Source of the DNA: Brevibacterium yomogidense
Lineage (GTDB): Bacteria; Actinomycetota; Actinomycetes; Actinomycetales; Brevibacteriaceae
Assembly: GCF_900163715.1 (NCBI RefSeq)
Contig: NZ_FWFF01000020.1
Span: 186,001 to 250,000, forward strand
DNA: 64,000 bases
Reading direction: 5' to 3'
Part shown: in pieces, positions 1-9,051 of the stretch
How positions within the stretch are numbered: the stretch's first letter is position 1
How the letters are laid out: every line of letters starts with the position of its first letter
Position numbers and translations under genes: made by a program
The notes under the pieces: model-generated
Databases searched by the model: none
Told to the model about the DNA's origin: nothing
The model's input: only the letters and a program-made list of their open reading frames with translations

Positions 1-151
1 CACGAATGCGGCGGGCAACGTCGTGGGCCTCATGCCCCACCCGGAGCATGCGGTGGAAGCGGGCTTCGGCACCGATTCGGCGGACGGCATGCGTGCGGGC
101 GTCGACGGGCAGGGGTTCTTCACGTCCGTGCTGCGGAGCCTCCTCGCCTGA
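1..151 (+). CDS. purQ: Phosphoribosylformylglycinamidine synthase glutaminase subunit, 3' end only
   Basis: The first 50 codons (frame from base 2) end at a TGA at 149-151 and contain [11 protein letters not shown]. This is the C-terminal histidine/glutamate part of the class I glutaminase triad typical of PurQ. PurQ makes ammonia from glutamine and passes it to PurL, the fourth step of purine synthesis in the cytoplasm. The 5' part lies outside the window. Its partner purL is on the same strand but 3.3 kb away, with three other genes between, instead of being directly adjacent. The call rests on a short piece plus the presence of purL nearby. Confidence 0.85.
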   Translation, partial: TNAAGNVVGLMPHPEHAVEAGFGTDSADGMRAGVDGQGFFTSVLRSLLA

Positions 152-190
152 CCTGCGGGCGGGCGCTCCTCCTCCACTAGGGTGGAGGAC

Positions 191-1354
191 ATGAGCGATT
201 CCCTCCAGAGCCTGGTCGACCGTGCCGCGTTCCTCTCCGCAGAGGTCCAGCAGAGGTTCGGCGCCGTCATCGCGGAGCGGGAGTTCGAGATCGACTTCTC
301 CTCTGCTCCGCGACTGCGCTTCACCGGCGACCAGCCGATCGACTTCCGCCCCCACATGCTGGGCACCGCCGTGAGCCGGCCCGGGGAGAAGTCGTGGCAC
401 TGGGCCTGGGACAACGTCAACGAGTTCCCGGAGCAGGTCGTGGCCCTGTCCGCGCGTGCGCGCGAGCACGGTTCCGCGCACGGGGTCGCAGAGCTCATCG
501 ACGCAGAGCTGCCCCTGGAGCCGGAGGACCTCCCCCTCGCCCTCACGCTCGCGTCGAAGGCCCTCACCGGCGCGTGGGCACACTATCCCGTCGCGGCGGG
601 CGGCGGCACGACCGTGTGGGTGCTGATCGATGACGAACGGCTCGCGCTCGGCGAGCCGGAGCTCAAGCCCGTCGTCAAGGCGCTGGCCTCGGGCATCACG
701 GGGCTGGAGGTCTCAGATCACCGGACCGCGCTCGCGTCCTACGCGCAGCTGCGCGGCCTGCGCACGGCACCGCTGCCGGACGGCGGCGTGCGGATCCTCT
801 GCGCTGACGGCTCTGCGGACGTCACCTTCGACGAGCAGGAGCGCATCGCGTCCTGCCAGGCGCATCAGACCCTCGAGGGCGAGGCGGCGGAGCAGTTCGC
901 GCAGGTCGGAGCTGTGACCGGCACTGCGATCTTCGGCGGCGCAGCCGCAGGACTCCCCGCTCCGGTCGAGGCCGCGCCCGAGGAGCGGGCGCCGGTCACC
1001 GACGCACCGGTGGACGAACCCGCCGCTGCAGAGCCGGCTCCGGCGACTGCACCGACCCCGACAGCTGCTCCGGCAGCCTCAGACGAGGCGTCGCCTGCAG
1101 AGGCAGTCGCCCCGACCGGCGAGCAGGCTGCGGCAGAAGAGCCGGCAGCACAGGAACCGGCTGCAGAGCAGCCCGCCCCGTCCGCCGCAGCGCCGCAGGC
1201 ACCTGCAGAGCCTGCTGCAGCCGACGACCAGCCGGCGACCGACGACCAGCCGGAGCCCGCCGCCGCGACGCCGGACGAGCCGGCCGCGCCACAGGGCACC
1301 GAGCGTCCGCAGAAGGAGAAGAAGGGACTGCTGCGCCGCTTGTTCGGCCGCTGA
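191..1354 (+). CDS. DUF6882-like protein with Ala/Pro/Glu-rich tail
   Basis: A 387-residue protein of unknown function. Residues 1-230 form a folded region containing KSWHWAWDNVNEFP, which resembles the W-x-W-x-W-x-N signature of DUF6882 proteins. Residues 250-370 are a low-complexity stretch of Ala, Pro and Glu, so probably disordered. The protein ends in a basic KKGLLRRLFGR tail. I chose ATG 191 rather than GTG 182. A TAGGGT box at 178-183 ends 7 nt before this ATG, so the mRNA may be leaderless; the GGAGG at 184-188 is too close to act as a normal ribosome site. The family assignment is from memory and moderately sure. Confidence 0.7.
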   Translation: MSDSLQSLVDRAAFLSAEVQQRFGAVIAEREFEIDFSSAPRLRFTGDQPIDFRPHMLGTAVSRPGEKSWHWAWDNVNEFPEQVVALSARAREHGSAHGVAELIDAELPLEPEDLPLALTLASKALTGAWAHYPVAAGGGTTVWVLIDDERLALGEPELKPVVKALASGITGLEVSDHRTALASYAQLRGLRTAPLPDGGVRILCADGSADVTFDEQERIASCQAHQTLEGEAAEQFAQVGAVTGTAIFGGAAAGLPAPVEAAPEERAPVTDAPVDEPAAAEPAPATAPTPTAAPAASDEASPAEAVAPTGEQAAAEEPAAQEPAAEQPAPSAAAPQAPAEPAAADDQPATDDQPEPAAATPDEPAAPQGTERPQKEKKGLLRRLFGR

Positions 1355-1367
1355 CCGAACGGGGTCG

Positions 1368-2258
1368 TCAGGCGGGTGCCGGCTCGCAGGTCCCGCAGGT
1401 CCGGTGCAGGCCGGCCGCGGTGCACGCCTCGCACCGCAGGAACAGGGACCGGCACGCCTCGTTCGCGCAGTTCACGAACAGCGGAGTGCTCTCACCGCAC
1501 TCCACGCACGTGCCGAGCGATTCGACGCCCTCGCCGAACTCCATGTGCATCCGGTTGTCGAAGACGTACAGCGACCCGTCCCACAGTCCCGCGGAGCCGA
1601 ACGTCTCGCCGTAGCGGACGACCCCGCCGTCCAGCTGGTAGACCTCCTGGAACCCGCGGTTCTTCATGAGCACGCTCAGCACCTCGCAGCGGATCCCGCC
1701 GGTGCAGTACGTGACGACCGCCTTGTCCTTCAGATGGTCGTACTTCCCGGAGTCCAACTCGTCCAGGAAATCCCGCGTGGTGTCCGTCTGCGGGACGACC
1801 GCATCGCGGAAGCGGCCGATCTCCGCCTCCATGGCATTGCGCCCGTCGAAGAAGACGACGTCGTCGCCCCGTGAGTCGACGAGCTTGTGCAGGGCGCCGG
1901 GCTTGAGGTGCTCCCCGCCGCCCTGCACACCCTCCTGCGTCACGACGATGTCGTCCGGCGCGTTGAAGGTCACGAGCTCATCCCGCACCTTCACGCTCAG
2001 ACGCGGGAAGTCGTTCCCCGTCCCCGTCGACCACTTGACGTCCGCCCCGCGGAACGGCGCGTAGGACTTCGTCACCTTCATGTGCTGCTTGAGATCCGCG
2101 ACGTCACCGCCCAGGGTCGCGTTGATCCCCTGGGAGGACACGATGACCCGACCGGTGAGCCCGTGGCGCTCCGCGAGCGCGTGCTGCCACAGGCGCACGG
2201 CCTCCGGATCGGACAGCGGGGTGAAGACGTAGAAGAGGACGATCTTGGCGACGGACAT
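1368..2258 (-). CDS. trhO: tRNA uridine(34) hydroxylase, rhodanese family
   Basis: A 296-residue protein of the UPF0176/TrhO family, which makes 5-hydroxyuridine at the wobble position of some tRNAs with molecular oxygen. An N-terminal acylphosphatase-like domain ([12 protein letters not shown], then [14 protein letters not shown]) is followed by a rhodanese domain with the active-site loop [12 protein letters not shown] Cys-rich tail carries CVEC, CANEAC, CEAC and CGTCE pairs, probably a zinc site. Start ATG 2258 begins the conserved region; the open frame further upstream is not conserved. It ends 13 bp from the convergent DUF6882 gene and starts just after the amino acid dehydrogenase, with which it is probably co-transcribed. 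Confidence 0.9.
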   Translation of the reverse strand: MSVAKIVLFYVFTPLSDPEAVRLWQHALAERHGLTGRVIVSSQGINATLGGDVADLKQHMKVTKSYAPFRGADVKWSTGTGNDFPRLSVKVRDELVTFNAPDDIVVTQEGVQGGGEHLKPGALHKLVDSRGDDVVFFDGRNAMEAEIGRFRDAVVPQTDTTRDFLDELDSGKYDHLKDKAVVTYCTGGIRCEVLSVLMKNRGFQEVYQLDGGVVRYGETFGSAGLWDGSLYVFDNRMHMEFGEGVESLGTCVECGESTPLFVNCANEACRSLFLRCEACTAAGLHRTCGTCEPAPA

Positions 2259-2268
2259 GGGCAGTATC

Positions 2269-3330
2269 CTAGAGCGCCGCCGCCATGCGGTCGCGTCCGA
2301 TCCGCTCGGCCACCTCCGCAGTCGGCAGACCCTCGCGCTCGGCTTCGGTGAGCACCTCGGTGATCGAGTCGAAGAGCGAGAGCACGGTCGCACGCGCCGA
2401 ATCGATCGAGAGCTCGTCGTAGATCGAGACGCCCGCCGCCATCATTCCGCCGGCATTCGCGACGAAGTCCGGGACGAAGGTGATGCCCTTCTCCAGCAGC
2501 CTGCGTCCGTGCGCCGGGGCCGCGAGCTGGTTGTTGGCGATCCCGCTCACCAGCTTCGCGGTGATCTCCTCGATCGTGTCGTCGTTCACGACCCCGCCCA
2601 GGGCGCAGGGGGCGAACACGTCGACGTCGGCGGCATGGATGCGATCCGGTGCCACCGCCTCGGCTCCGAAATCCGCGACGACGGAGTCGACCGCGGCCTG
2701 GGCCACGTCCGCGACGACGAGCTGCGCGCCGGCCTCGTGCAGGAGTCGGCACAGCTCACGGCCGGTGCCGCCGAGGCCCTGCACCGCGACCCGCATGCCC
2801 TGCAGATCACTGGTGTCCCGGTCACCGCGGCCCCAGACGTGGGCGATGCCCGCGCGCATCGAGGTGAAGGCTCCGAGCGCGGTGAAGGTGCTCGCGCTGA
2901 CGCCGGGCGGGAACTGGCTGGCGCGGGCGAAGACGAAGTCGCACTCCTCCGCGAGGACGTCAGCGTCCTCCGGCCCCACTCCCACGTCGATCGCGGTCCA
3001 GTAGCGACCGCCGAGCGACTGCACGTGACGGGAGAAGGCACGGAGCACATCCGCCTTGTCCGGGCGGGCGGGATCCGCGATGATCACGCACTTGCCCCCG
3101 CCCAGGGGCAGACCGGCGACGGCGTTCTTATAGCTCATGCCGCGGGACAGGCGCAGCACATCGGTGAGCGCCTCCTCCTCACTGGCGTAAGGGTGCATCC
3201 GGCAGCCGCCGGCGGCAGGTCCCAGCGAGCGGTCGTGCACAGCGATGATCGCGCGCAGACCAGTGGCGGGATCGTGGCAGAAGACGACCTGCTCGTGGTG
3301 GTCGAATTCTGGGTGATCGAAGAGTTTCAC
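2269..3330 (-). CDS. Leucine/valine (Glu/Leu/Phe/Val) dehydrogenase
   Basis: A 353-residue NAD-dependent amino acid dehydrogenase that interconverts branched-chain amino acids and 2-oxo acids with release of ammonia. The catalytic-lysine region [11 protein letters not shown], the earlier [12 protein letters not shown] loop and the nucleotide-binding GLGGTG motif are all present. Length matches leucine and valine dehydrogenases (about 350-365). GTG 3330 is chosen because AGGAG lies 5 nt before it and homologous proteins begin near this point. Valine dehydrogenases of this group feed branched-chain fatty acid synthesis in actinomycetes, but the preferred substrate cannot be read from the sequence. 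Confidence 0.88.
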   Translation of the reverse strand: MKLFDHPEFDHHEQVVFCHDPATGLRAIIAVHDRSLGPAAGGCRMHPYASEEEALTDVLRLSRGMSYKNAVAGLPLGGGKCVIIADPARPDKADVLRAFSRHVQSLGGRYWTAIDVGVGPEDADVLAEECDFVFARASQFPPGVSASTFTALGAFTSMRAGIAHVWGRGDRDTSDLQGMRVAVQGLGGTGRELCRLLHEAGAQLVVADVAQAAVDSVVADFGAEAVAPDRIHAADVDVFAPCALGGVVNDDTIEEITAKLVSGIANNQLAAPAHGRRLLEKGITFVPDFVANAGGMMAAGVSIYDELSIDSARATVLSLFDSITEVLTEAEREGLPTAEVAERIGRDRMAAAL

Positions 3331-3451
3331 GAAGGCTCCTTCGGTTCGTGACCGGGTGACGGCTTCCGACAGTCGGCGGGCCCGGATCGCGGGCGACCGC
3401 CTGCCCCGACCGTACCCCGCGGGCGGACGCTCGGCGGACTCGGGGCGGCGG

Positions 3452-3457
3452 TAGGAT
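3452..3457 (+). promoter_or_regulatory. Probable -10 box of purL
   Basis: TAGGAT lies 40 bp before the purL ATG and matches the -10 hexamer seen before several genes in this window. No convincing -35 box is visible at the expected distance. No PurR-like operator was recognised. Confidence 0.35.
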
Positions 3458-3497
3458 GACACCGGCGCAGTCTTCACGAAAGGATCTCCTGAGGATC

Positions 3498-5870
3498 ATG
3501 ACCCATACCCACTCGACCCCCGCGGATTCCGCACCGGCACGCACAGCGGCACCCGCTTCGGACGACGCGGAGAAGAGGGTCAAGGAGACCGTCGAGTTCG
3601 CCGCACAGCACCCGGATGTCGACCAGCCGTACACGGATCTGGGACTGAAGACCGACGAGTACCAGAAGATCCGCGAGGTGCTCGGGCGCCGCCCGACGTC
3701 GGCGGAGCTCGCGATGTACTCCGTCATGTGGTCCGAGCACTGCTCCTACAAGTCCTCGAAGGTCCACCTCCGCAAGTTCGGCGACAACGTCACGGACGAC
3801 ATGAAGAAGGACCTGCTGGTCGGGATCGGAGAGAACGCGGGCGTCGTCGACATCGGCGACGGCTGGGCCGTCACCTTCAAGGTGGAGAGCCACAACAGCC
3901 CCAGCTACGTCGAGCCCTACCAGGGCGCCGCGACCGGCGTCGGCGGGATCGTGCGCGACATCATCTCCATGGGCGCACGCCCCGTGGCCGTCATGGACCA
4001 GCTGCGCTTCGGCGAGATCGACCACCCGGACACCGCCCGGGTCCTCCCCGGCGTCGTGGGCGGCATCAGCGGCTACGGCAACAGCCTCGGCCTGCCGAAC
4101 ATCGGCGGTGAGACGGTCTTCGACGCCAGCTACCAGGGCAACCCGCTCGTCAACGCACTGGCCGTGGGAGTCCTCCGCCACGAGGACATCCGCCTGGCCA
4201 ACGCCTCCGGCACCGGCAACAAGGTCGTCCTCTTCGGCGCCCGCACGGGCGGCGACGGGATCGGCGGCGCCTCGATCCTCGCGTCGGAATCGTTCGACGA
4301 CACGAAGCCCTCCAAGCGGCCGGCAGTCCAGGTCGGCGACCCCTTCGCGGAGAAGGTGCTCATCGAATGCTGCCTCGAGCTCTTCCGCGCGGGCACCGTC
4401 GAAGGCATCCAGGACCTCGGCGCCGCCGGCATCAGCTGCGCGACGTCCGAACTCGCCTCCAACGGCGACGGCGGCATGCACATCACCCTCGAGGACGTCC
4501 TCCTCCGCGATCCGACGCTCACACCCGAAGAGATCCTCATGTCCGAGTCCCAGGAGCGGATGATGGCGGTCGTCCGCCCGGACCGGCTCGACGAGTTCCT
4601 CGCGATCACCGGCAAGTGGGAGGTCGAGGCGAGCGTGCTGGGCGAGGTGACGGACACCGAGCGCCTGGTCATCGAATGGCACGGCGACGTCATCGTCGAC
4701 GTGCCGCCGCGCTCCGTCGCCCACGACGGCCCCGTCTACGACCGTCCGATGGAGGTCCCCTCGTGGACCGACGCGACGCGGCAGGACACGGTGTCCGCCG
4801 CGGGACTCGCCACGCCGCAGAGCGACCAGGAGATCCGCGACACCCTGCTCGCACTGGTCGGCTCCCCGAACCTGGCGTCGAAGGACTGGATCACGCAGCA
4901 GTACGACCGGTACGTGCAGGGCAACACCGCCCTGTCGTTCCCGGACGACGCAGGGGTGATCCGCGTGGACGAGCAGACGGGGCGCGGGATCGCCCTGGCC
5001 ACCGATGCGAACGGCCGGTACAGCTTCCTCGACCCGTCGGTCGGCGCCAAGCTCGCCCTGTCAGAGGCCTACCGGAACGTCGCGACGTCCGGCGCCCGCC
5101 CCCTGGCCGTGACCGACTGCCTCAACTTCGGATCCCCCGAGGACCCGGAGATCATGTGGCAGTTCGGGCAGACCGTGGAGGGCCTGTCCTCCGCCTGCGT
5201 GGACTTCGGCATCCCCGTCACCGGCGGCAATGTCTCCATGTACAACCAGACGGGGACCACCGCCATCCACCCGACCCCGGTCGTGGGCGTGCTCGGTGTG
5301 TTCGACGACGTCGGACGCGCCACCCCCAGCGGCTGGCGCCTGCCGGGCCAGACGATCTACCTGCTGGGCACCACGGCGGACGAGTTGGACGGATCCGCAT
5401 GGGCGGACGTGGTCCACGGCCACCTGGGCGGAGTCCCGCCGCAGTACCGTCCTGACGCCGAGCGCGGCCTCGCGGAGATCCTCATCAACGCATCGCGCGA
5501 CGGCATGATCGATGCCGCGCACGACCTGTCCGAGGGCGGTCTCGCCCAGGCGCTCGTGGAGTCCTCGCTGCGGTGGGGCGCCGGCGCGCGGGTCTGGCTC
5601 ACGGAGCTGCTCGAGCGCGACGGGATCGACCTCTTCACGGCGCTGTTCTCCGAATCGACGGCGCGTGCGATCGTCGCGGTGCCGCGCAGCGAAGAGGTGC
5701 GCTTCTCCGACATGTGCACGGCTCGCCGCTTCCCGTTCGTGCGGATCGGCATGACCGATACGGGCGATGAGTCGCACCCGAACGCGCTCGAGTTCGTCGA
5801 CCATTTCACGCTGACGCTGGATGAGCTGGCCGCCGCGCACGGTGCGCCGCTCCCCCGCCACTTCGGCTGA
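3498..5870 (+). CDS. purL: Phosphoribosylformylglycinamidine synthase, large subunit (small-type PurL)
   Basis: A 790-residue ATP-dependent FGAM synthase of the three-protein type (PurS/PurQ/PurL). The N-terminal HCSYKSSK region binds substrate, and two AIRS-like halves are recognisable, with [19 protein letters not shown] in the first and DCLNFGSPE and GGNVSMYN in the second. The protein is slightly longer than usual because of a 40-residue polar N-terminal extension. The ATG at 3498 follows the weak GAGG site at 3491-3494. A TAGGAT box at 3452-3457 is a probable -10 element, leaving a leader of about 35 nt. Confidence 0.96.
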   Translation: MTHTHSTPADSAPARTAAPASDDAEKRVKETVEFAAQHPDVDQPYTDLGLKTDEYQKIREVLGRRPTSAELAMYSVMWSEHCSYKSSKVHLRKFGDNVTDDMKKDLLVGIGENAGVVDIGDGWAVTFKVESHNSPSYVEPYQGAATGVGGIVRDIISMGARPVAVMDQLRFGEIDHPDTARVLPGVVGGISGYGNSLGLPNIGGETVFDASYQGNPLVNALAVGVLRHEDIRLANASGTGNKVVLFGARTGGDGIGGASILASESFDDTKPSKRPAVQVGDPFAEKVLIECCLELFRAGTVEGIQDLGAAGISCATSELASNGDGGMHITLEDVLLRDPTLTPEEILMSESQERMMAVVRPDRLDEFLAITGKWEVEASVLGEVTDTERLVIEWHGDVIVDVPPRSVAHDGPVYDRPMEVPSWTDATRQDTVSAAGLATPQSDQEIRDTLLALVGSPNLASKDWITQQYDRYVQGNTALSFPDDAGVIRVDEQTGRGIALATDANGRYSFLDPSVGAKLALSEAYRNVATSGARPLAVTDCLNFGSPEDPEIMWQFGQTVEGLSSACVDFGIPVTGGNVSMYNQTGTTAIHPTPVVGVLGVFDDVGRATPSGWRLPGQTIYLLGTTADELDGSAWADVVHGHLGGVPPQYRPDAERGLAEILINASRDGMIDAAHDLSEGGLAQALVESSLRWGAGARVWLTELLERDGIDLFTALFSESTARAIVAVPRSEEVRFSDMCTARRFPFVRIGMTDTGDESHPNALEFVDHFTLTLDELAAAHGAPLPRHFG

Positions 5871-5890
5871 TACGTCCTCGGACCCAGCAG

Positions 5891-5920
5891 TGAAGCCCCC
5901 GGCAGGTGCCGGGGGCTTCA
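5891..5920. terminator. Bidirectional hairpin between purL and purA
   Basis: A perfect 13-bp stem (TGAAGCCCCCGGC and its complement) with a 4-nt AGGT loop sits 20 bp after the purL stop and 71 bp beyond the convergent purA stop. No U-tract follows, as is common in actinobacteria. It can serve both genes. Confidence 0.85.
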
Positions 5921-5991
5921 CTCATCCGCGCAGGCGGAGCGCTGCGTGCTGTGGTGCGCCGCGACGGGACCGATGCCCGTGGCCGCTCTCG

Positions 5992-7278
5992 TCAGTCGAT
6001 GAGGTCGTGGCGCACGATCGACTGCTCACGATCGGGGCCGACGCCGATCACGGAGATCCGGCAGCCCGACAGGCGCTCGAGCGCCTCCACGTACGCCTGG
6101 GCGTTCGGAGGCAGGTCCTCGAAGGTCCTGGCCCCGGTGATGTCCGACTGCCAGCCGGCGAAGTGCTCGAAGATCGGCTTCGCGTGGTGGAAGCCGGTCT
6201 GCGTCATCGGCATCTCGTCCACGCGCTCGCCGTCGACGTCGTAGGCGACGCACACCGGGATGGTCTCGAGCTCGGACAGGACGTCGAGCTTCGTGAGCAC
6301 GTAGTCGGTGAAGCCATTCACGCGCGCCGCGTAGCGGGCGACGACCGCGTCGTACCAGCCGCACCGGCGGGGACGGCCCGTGTTGACGCCGAACTCCCCG
6401 CCCTTCTTCTGCAGGTGCTCGCCCATCTCATCGAAGAGCTCCGTGGGGAAGGGGCCCGCACCCACGCGGGTGGTGTACGCCTTGACGATGCCGACGACGC
6501 GATCGATCCGCGTCGGGCCGATCCCCGCTCCGACGCAGGCTCCGCCCGCGGTGGGGTTGGACGAGGTCACGAAGGGGTAGGTGCCGTGGTCCACGTCGAG
6601 CATGGTCGCCTGGCCGCCCTCCATGACGACCAGCTCGTCACGGTCCAGCGCCTCGTTCACCAGGCGCGAGGTGTCCGTGACGTACGGCTGCAGGCGGTCT
6701 GCGAAGGACAGGAAGTAGTCGACGATCTCATCGGTGAGGATCGCCCGCCGGTTGTAGACCTTCACGAGCAGCTCGTTCTTCTGCCGCAGCGCGCCCTCGA
6801 CCTTCTGGCGGAGGATCGACTCGTCGAAGAGGTCCTGGACGCGGATGCCCAGGCGGCCCGACTTGTCCGAGTACGTGGGGCCGATCCCCCGACCCGTCGT
6901 CCCGATCGCGCGCTTCCCCAGGAAGCGCTCCGTGACCTTGTCGATCACCTGGTGGTAGGGGGCCACGAGGTGCGCGTCCGCAGACACGCGCAGCTTCGAC
7001 GTGTCGGCGCCGCGGGACTCGAGCATGTCGATCTCCTCGAACAGCGCCTCGAGGTTGACGACGACGCCGTTGCCGATCACCGGTGTGACGTTGGGAGACA
7101 GGATGCCGGCGGGAAGGAGCTTCAGCTCGTACTTCTCACCGCCGACGACGACGGTGTGCCCGGCGTTGTTGCCGCCGTTCGGCTTGACGACGTAATCGAC
7201 TCGGGTGCCGAGGATGTCCGTCGTCTTCCCCTTGCCCTCATCGCCCCACTGGGCGCCGACGACGACTAATGCTGGCAC
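5992..7278 (-). CDS. purA: Adenylosuccinate synthetase
   Basis: A 428-residue GTP-dependent enzyme that joins IMP and aspartate, the first step from IMP to AMP. The signature [11 protein letters not shown] is at the N-terminus, followed by [10 protein letters not shown] and [14 protein letters not shown]. Length matches bacterial PurA (about 430). GTG 7278 is chosen because the protein then begins [11 protein letters not shown] and a GAGGTG ribosome site lies 6 nt upstream; earlier in-frame starts lack conservation. It is convergent with purL and shares its terminator. Confidence 0.97.
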   Translation of the reverse strand: MPALVVVGAQWGDEGKGKTTDILGTRVDYVVKPNGGNNAGHTVVVGGEKYELKLLPAGILSPNVTPVIGNGVVVNLEALFEEIDMLESRGADTSKLRVSADAHLVAPYHQVIDKVTERFLGKRAIGTTGRGIGPTYSDKSGRLGIRVQDLFDESILRQKVEGALRQKNELLVKVYNRRAILTDEIVDYFLSFADRLQPYVTDTSRLVNEALDRDELVVMEGGQATMLDVDHGTYPFVTSSNPTAGGACVGAGIGPTRIDRVVGIVKAYTTRVGAGPFPTELFDEMGEHLQKKGGEFGVNTGRPRRCGWYDAVVARYAARVNGFTDYVLTKLDVLSELETIPVCVAYDVDGERVDEMPMTQTGFHHAKPIFEHFAGWQSDITGARTFEDLPPNAQAYVEALERLSGCRISVIGVGPDREQSIVRHDLID

Positions 7279-7370
7279 TGCGATCACCTCACGCGGAAGA
7301 CGGACTATGCGGGCCAAGCCTACCGCCGACCGGGGTCCACGGAGCGCATCGTCCCTGCGGACACGCTCGG

Positions 7371-7399
7371 TTCACCCCGTCGAGGGCGGCCGCTAGGAT
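7371..7399 (+). promoter_or_regulatory. Leaderless promoter of the tyrosine phosphatase gene
   Basis: TTCACC (7371-7376), a 17-bp spacer and TAGGAT (7394-7399) end 7 nt before the ATG at 7407. Transcription would begin at or next to the A of the start codon. There is no Shine-Dalgarno sequence, which fits a leaderless mRNA. Confidence 0.55.
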
Positions 7400-7406
7400 C
7401 GGCGAC

Positions 7407-7910
7407 ATGGTCGACGTCCTCTTCCTCTGCACCGGGAACATCTGCCGATCCGCCTATGCCGAGCGCCGTGCGCAGCAGCTGTTCCCCGGATCGGCCATCG
7501 CCAGCGCCGGCACCCACGCGATGCGGGGGTGGGGCGTGGATGAGAGCCTCGCAGAGGTGCTGATCGAGCGCGGCGGCACGGCTGACGGGTTCAGCGCACG
7601 GCAGCTGACGGAGCCGATCGCCTACGCCTCAGGGCTGATCCTCTGCGCCACGCGCGAGCACCGCGCGTTCGTCGTAAATGCGTGGCCCGACCTCGCCGAC
7701 CGGACGTTCGTCATGAAGGCGTACGCCCGGGATCGTGCGGCGGCGCCGAGGTCCCCGCTGTGGAGCGCGCCGTCGCCGTCCGCTGATCGCCCCGCGCTCA
7801 CGCGGAGGGACGACATCGCGGATCCGTACCGCCTGGGGTCCCCCGAGGCGGTACGGACCGCCGATGAGATCGACGAGGTCCTCCGCGCGGTCGCGCGGGC
7901 GCGGGCCTGA
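7407..7910 (+). CDS. Low-molecular-weight protein tyrosine phosphatase
   Basis: A 167-residue cytoplasmic phosphatase. The P-loop CTGNICRS (Cys8, Arg14) follows the first beta strand, and the general-acid motif DIADPY is near residue 133. These are the two defining elements of the family. In actinobacteria such enzymes act on phosphotyrosine in regulators and envelope or exopolysaccharide proteins; the target here is unknown and no tyrosine kinase gene is nearby. ATG 7407 places the first strand correctly. It ends only 3 bp from the convergent fba gene. Confidence 0.92.
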   Translation: MVDVLFLCTGNICRSAYAERRAQQLFPGSAIASAGTHAMRGWGVDESLAEVLIERGGTADGFSARQLTEPIAYASGLILCATREHRAFVVNAWPDLADRTFVMKAYARDRAAAPRSPLWSAPSPSADRPALTRRDDIADPYRLGSPEAVRTADEIDEVLRAVARARA

Positions 7911-7913
7911 TCC

Positions 7914-8936
7914 TCAGGCCATACGGTTGCCGGCAGAGCCGAGGTGCCGGCACGCTTCGGCGATGCGGTCGGCCATCGAGGCCTCGGCGGCCTTCCCCCA
8001 TGCGCGGGGGTCGTACATCTTCTTGTCGCCCACATCTCCGTCGATCTTGAGGATGCCATCGTAGTTCTTCATGACGTGGTCGACGACCGGACGCGTGAAG
8101 GCGTACTGCGTGTCCGTGTCGATGTTCATCTTCACCACGCCGTGGCGCACCGCCGTCGCGATGTCCTCTTCCGAGGATCCCGACCCGCCGTGGAAGACGA
8201 GGTCGAACGGCCGGTCCTTCCCGACCTCGGCGCCGATCGCCTCCTGGATCTCGCCCAGGAGTTCGGGACGGAGCTTCACGTGCCCCGGCTTGTACACGCC
8301 GTGCACATTGCCGAACGTGAGGGCGGTGAGATAGCGGCCCTTCTCGCCCGCACCGAGCGCCTGGATCGTCGCCCGCGCGTCATCGACGGTCGTGTAGAGC
8401 TTCTCGTTGATCGCGTTCTCCACGCCGTCCTCTTCACCGCCGACCACGCCGATCTCGATCTCGAGCAGCGTGTTCGCCTGGTTCGACAGCTCCAGGAGCT
8501 CCTCCGCGATCGTGAGGTTCTCCTGCAGCGGCACGGCCGAGCCGTCCCACATGTGCGATCCGAAGAGCGGTCCCTCGCCGCGCTTCGCACGCTCCCTGGA
8601 GACCTCGAGCAGAGGCTTCACCCAGTCCTCGACCGCGTCCTTGGGGGCGTGGTCGGTATGGAGTGCGATGTTCACGTCGAAGGACTTCGCGACTTCGTGG
8701 GCGTACACCGCGAACGCGATCGCACCGCGCACCCGGTCCTTCACCGTGGGGCCGGAGAGGTACTCCGAACCGCCGGTGGAGACCTGGATGATGCCGTCGG
8801 ACTCCGCCTCCGCGAATCCCCGGATCGCCGCGTTGATCGTCTGCGACGACGTGCAGTTGACCGCCGGGTACGCGAATCCGTTCTCCTTCGCTCGATCGAT
8901 GAGCTCGGAGTAGACCTCAGGGGTGGCGATAGGCAT
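7914..8936 (-). CDS. fbaA: Class II fructose-bisphosphate aldolase
   Basis: A 340-residue zinc aldolase of glycolysis and gluconeogenesis that splits fructose 1,6-bisphosphate into glyceraldehyde 3-phosphate and dihydroxyacetone phosphate. The motifs NIALHTDHAPKD (catalytic Asp and zinc His), NVHGVYKPG and VFHGGSGS (zinc His and phosphate loop) are all present, as in the actinobacterial class IIA enzyme. ATG 8936 is followed by PIATPEVYSELI, the usual start, and AGGAGT lies 5 nt upstream. Probably monocistronic. Confidence 0.96.
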   Translation of the reverse strand: MPIATPEVYSELIDRAKENGFAYPAVNCTSSQTINAAIRGFAEAESDGIIQVSTGGSEYLSGPTVKDRVRGAIAFAVYAHEVAKSFDVNIALHTDHAPKDAVEDWVKPLLEVSRERAKRGEGPLFGSHMWDGSAVPLQENLTIAEELLELSNQANTLLEIEIGVVGGEEDGVENAINEKLYTTVDDARATIQALGAGEKGRYLTALTFGNVHGVYKPGHVKLRPELLGEIQEAIGAEVGKDRPFDLVFHGGSGSSEEDIATAVRHGVVKMNIDTDTQYAFTRPVVDHVMKNYDGILKIDGDVGDKKMYDPRAWGKAAEASMADRIAEACRHLGSAGNRMA

Positions 8937-9014
8937 GACGACTCCTTCTATGTGGTGCTGACCTGCTTCATGCTGTCATTCCATCGCGGAATCCTCCACT
9001 GCGGCGGCACCGCG

Positions 9015-9045
9015 CCGCGCGCCGGACCGAACGCCCGGCGCGCGG
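9015..9045 (-). terminator. Hairpin after the BCCT transporter gene
   Basis: An 11-bp GC-only stem (CCGCGCGCCGG and its complement) with a 9-nt loop starts 7 bp past the BCCT stop codon. There is no U-tract. It also separates this gene from fbaA on the same strand. Confidence 0.7.
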
Positions 9046-9051
9046 GGCGGA

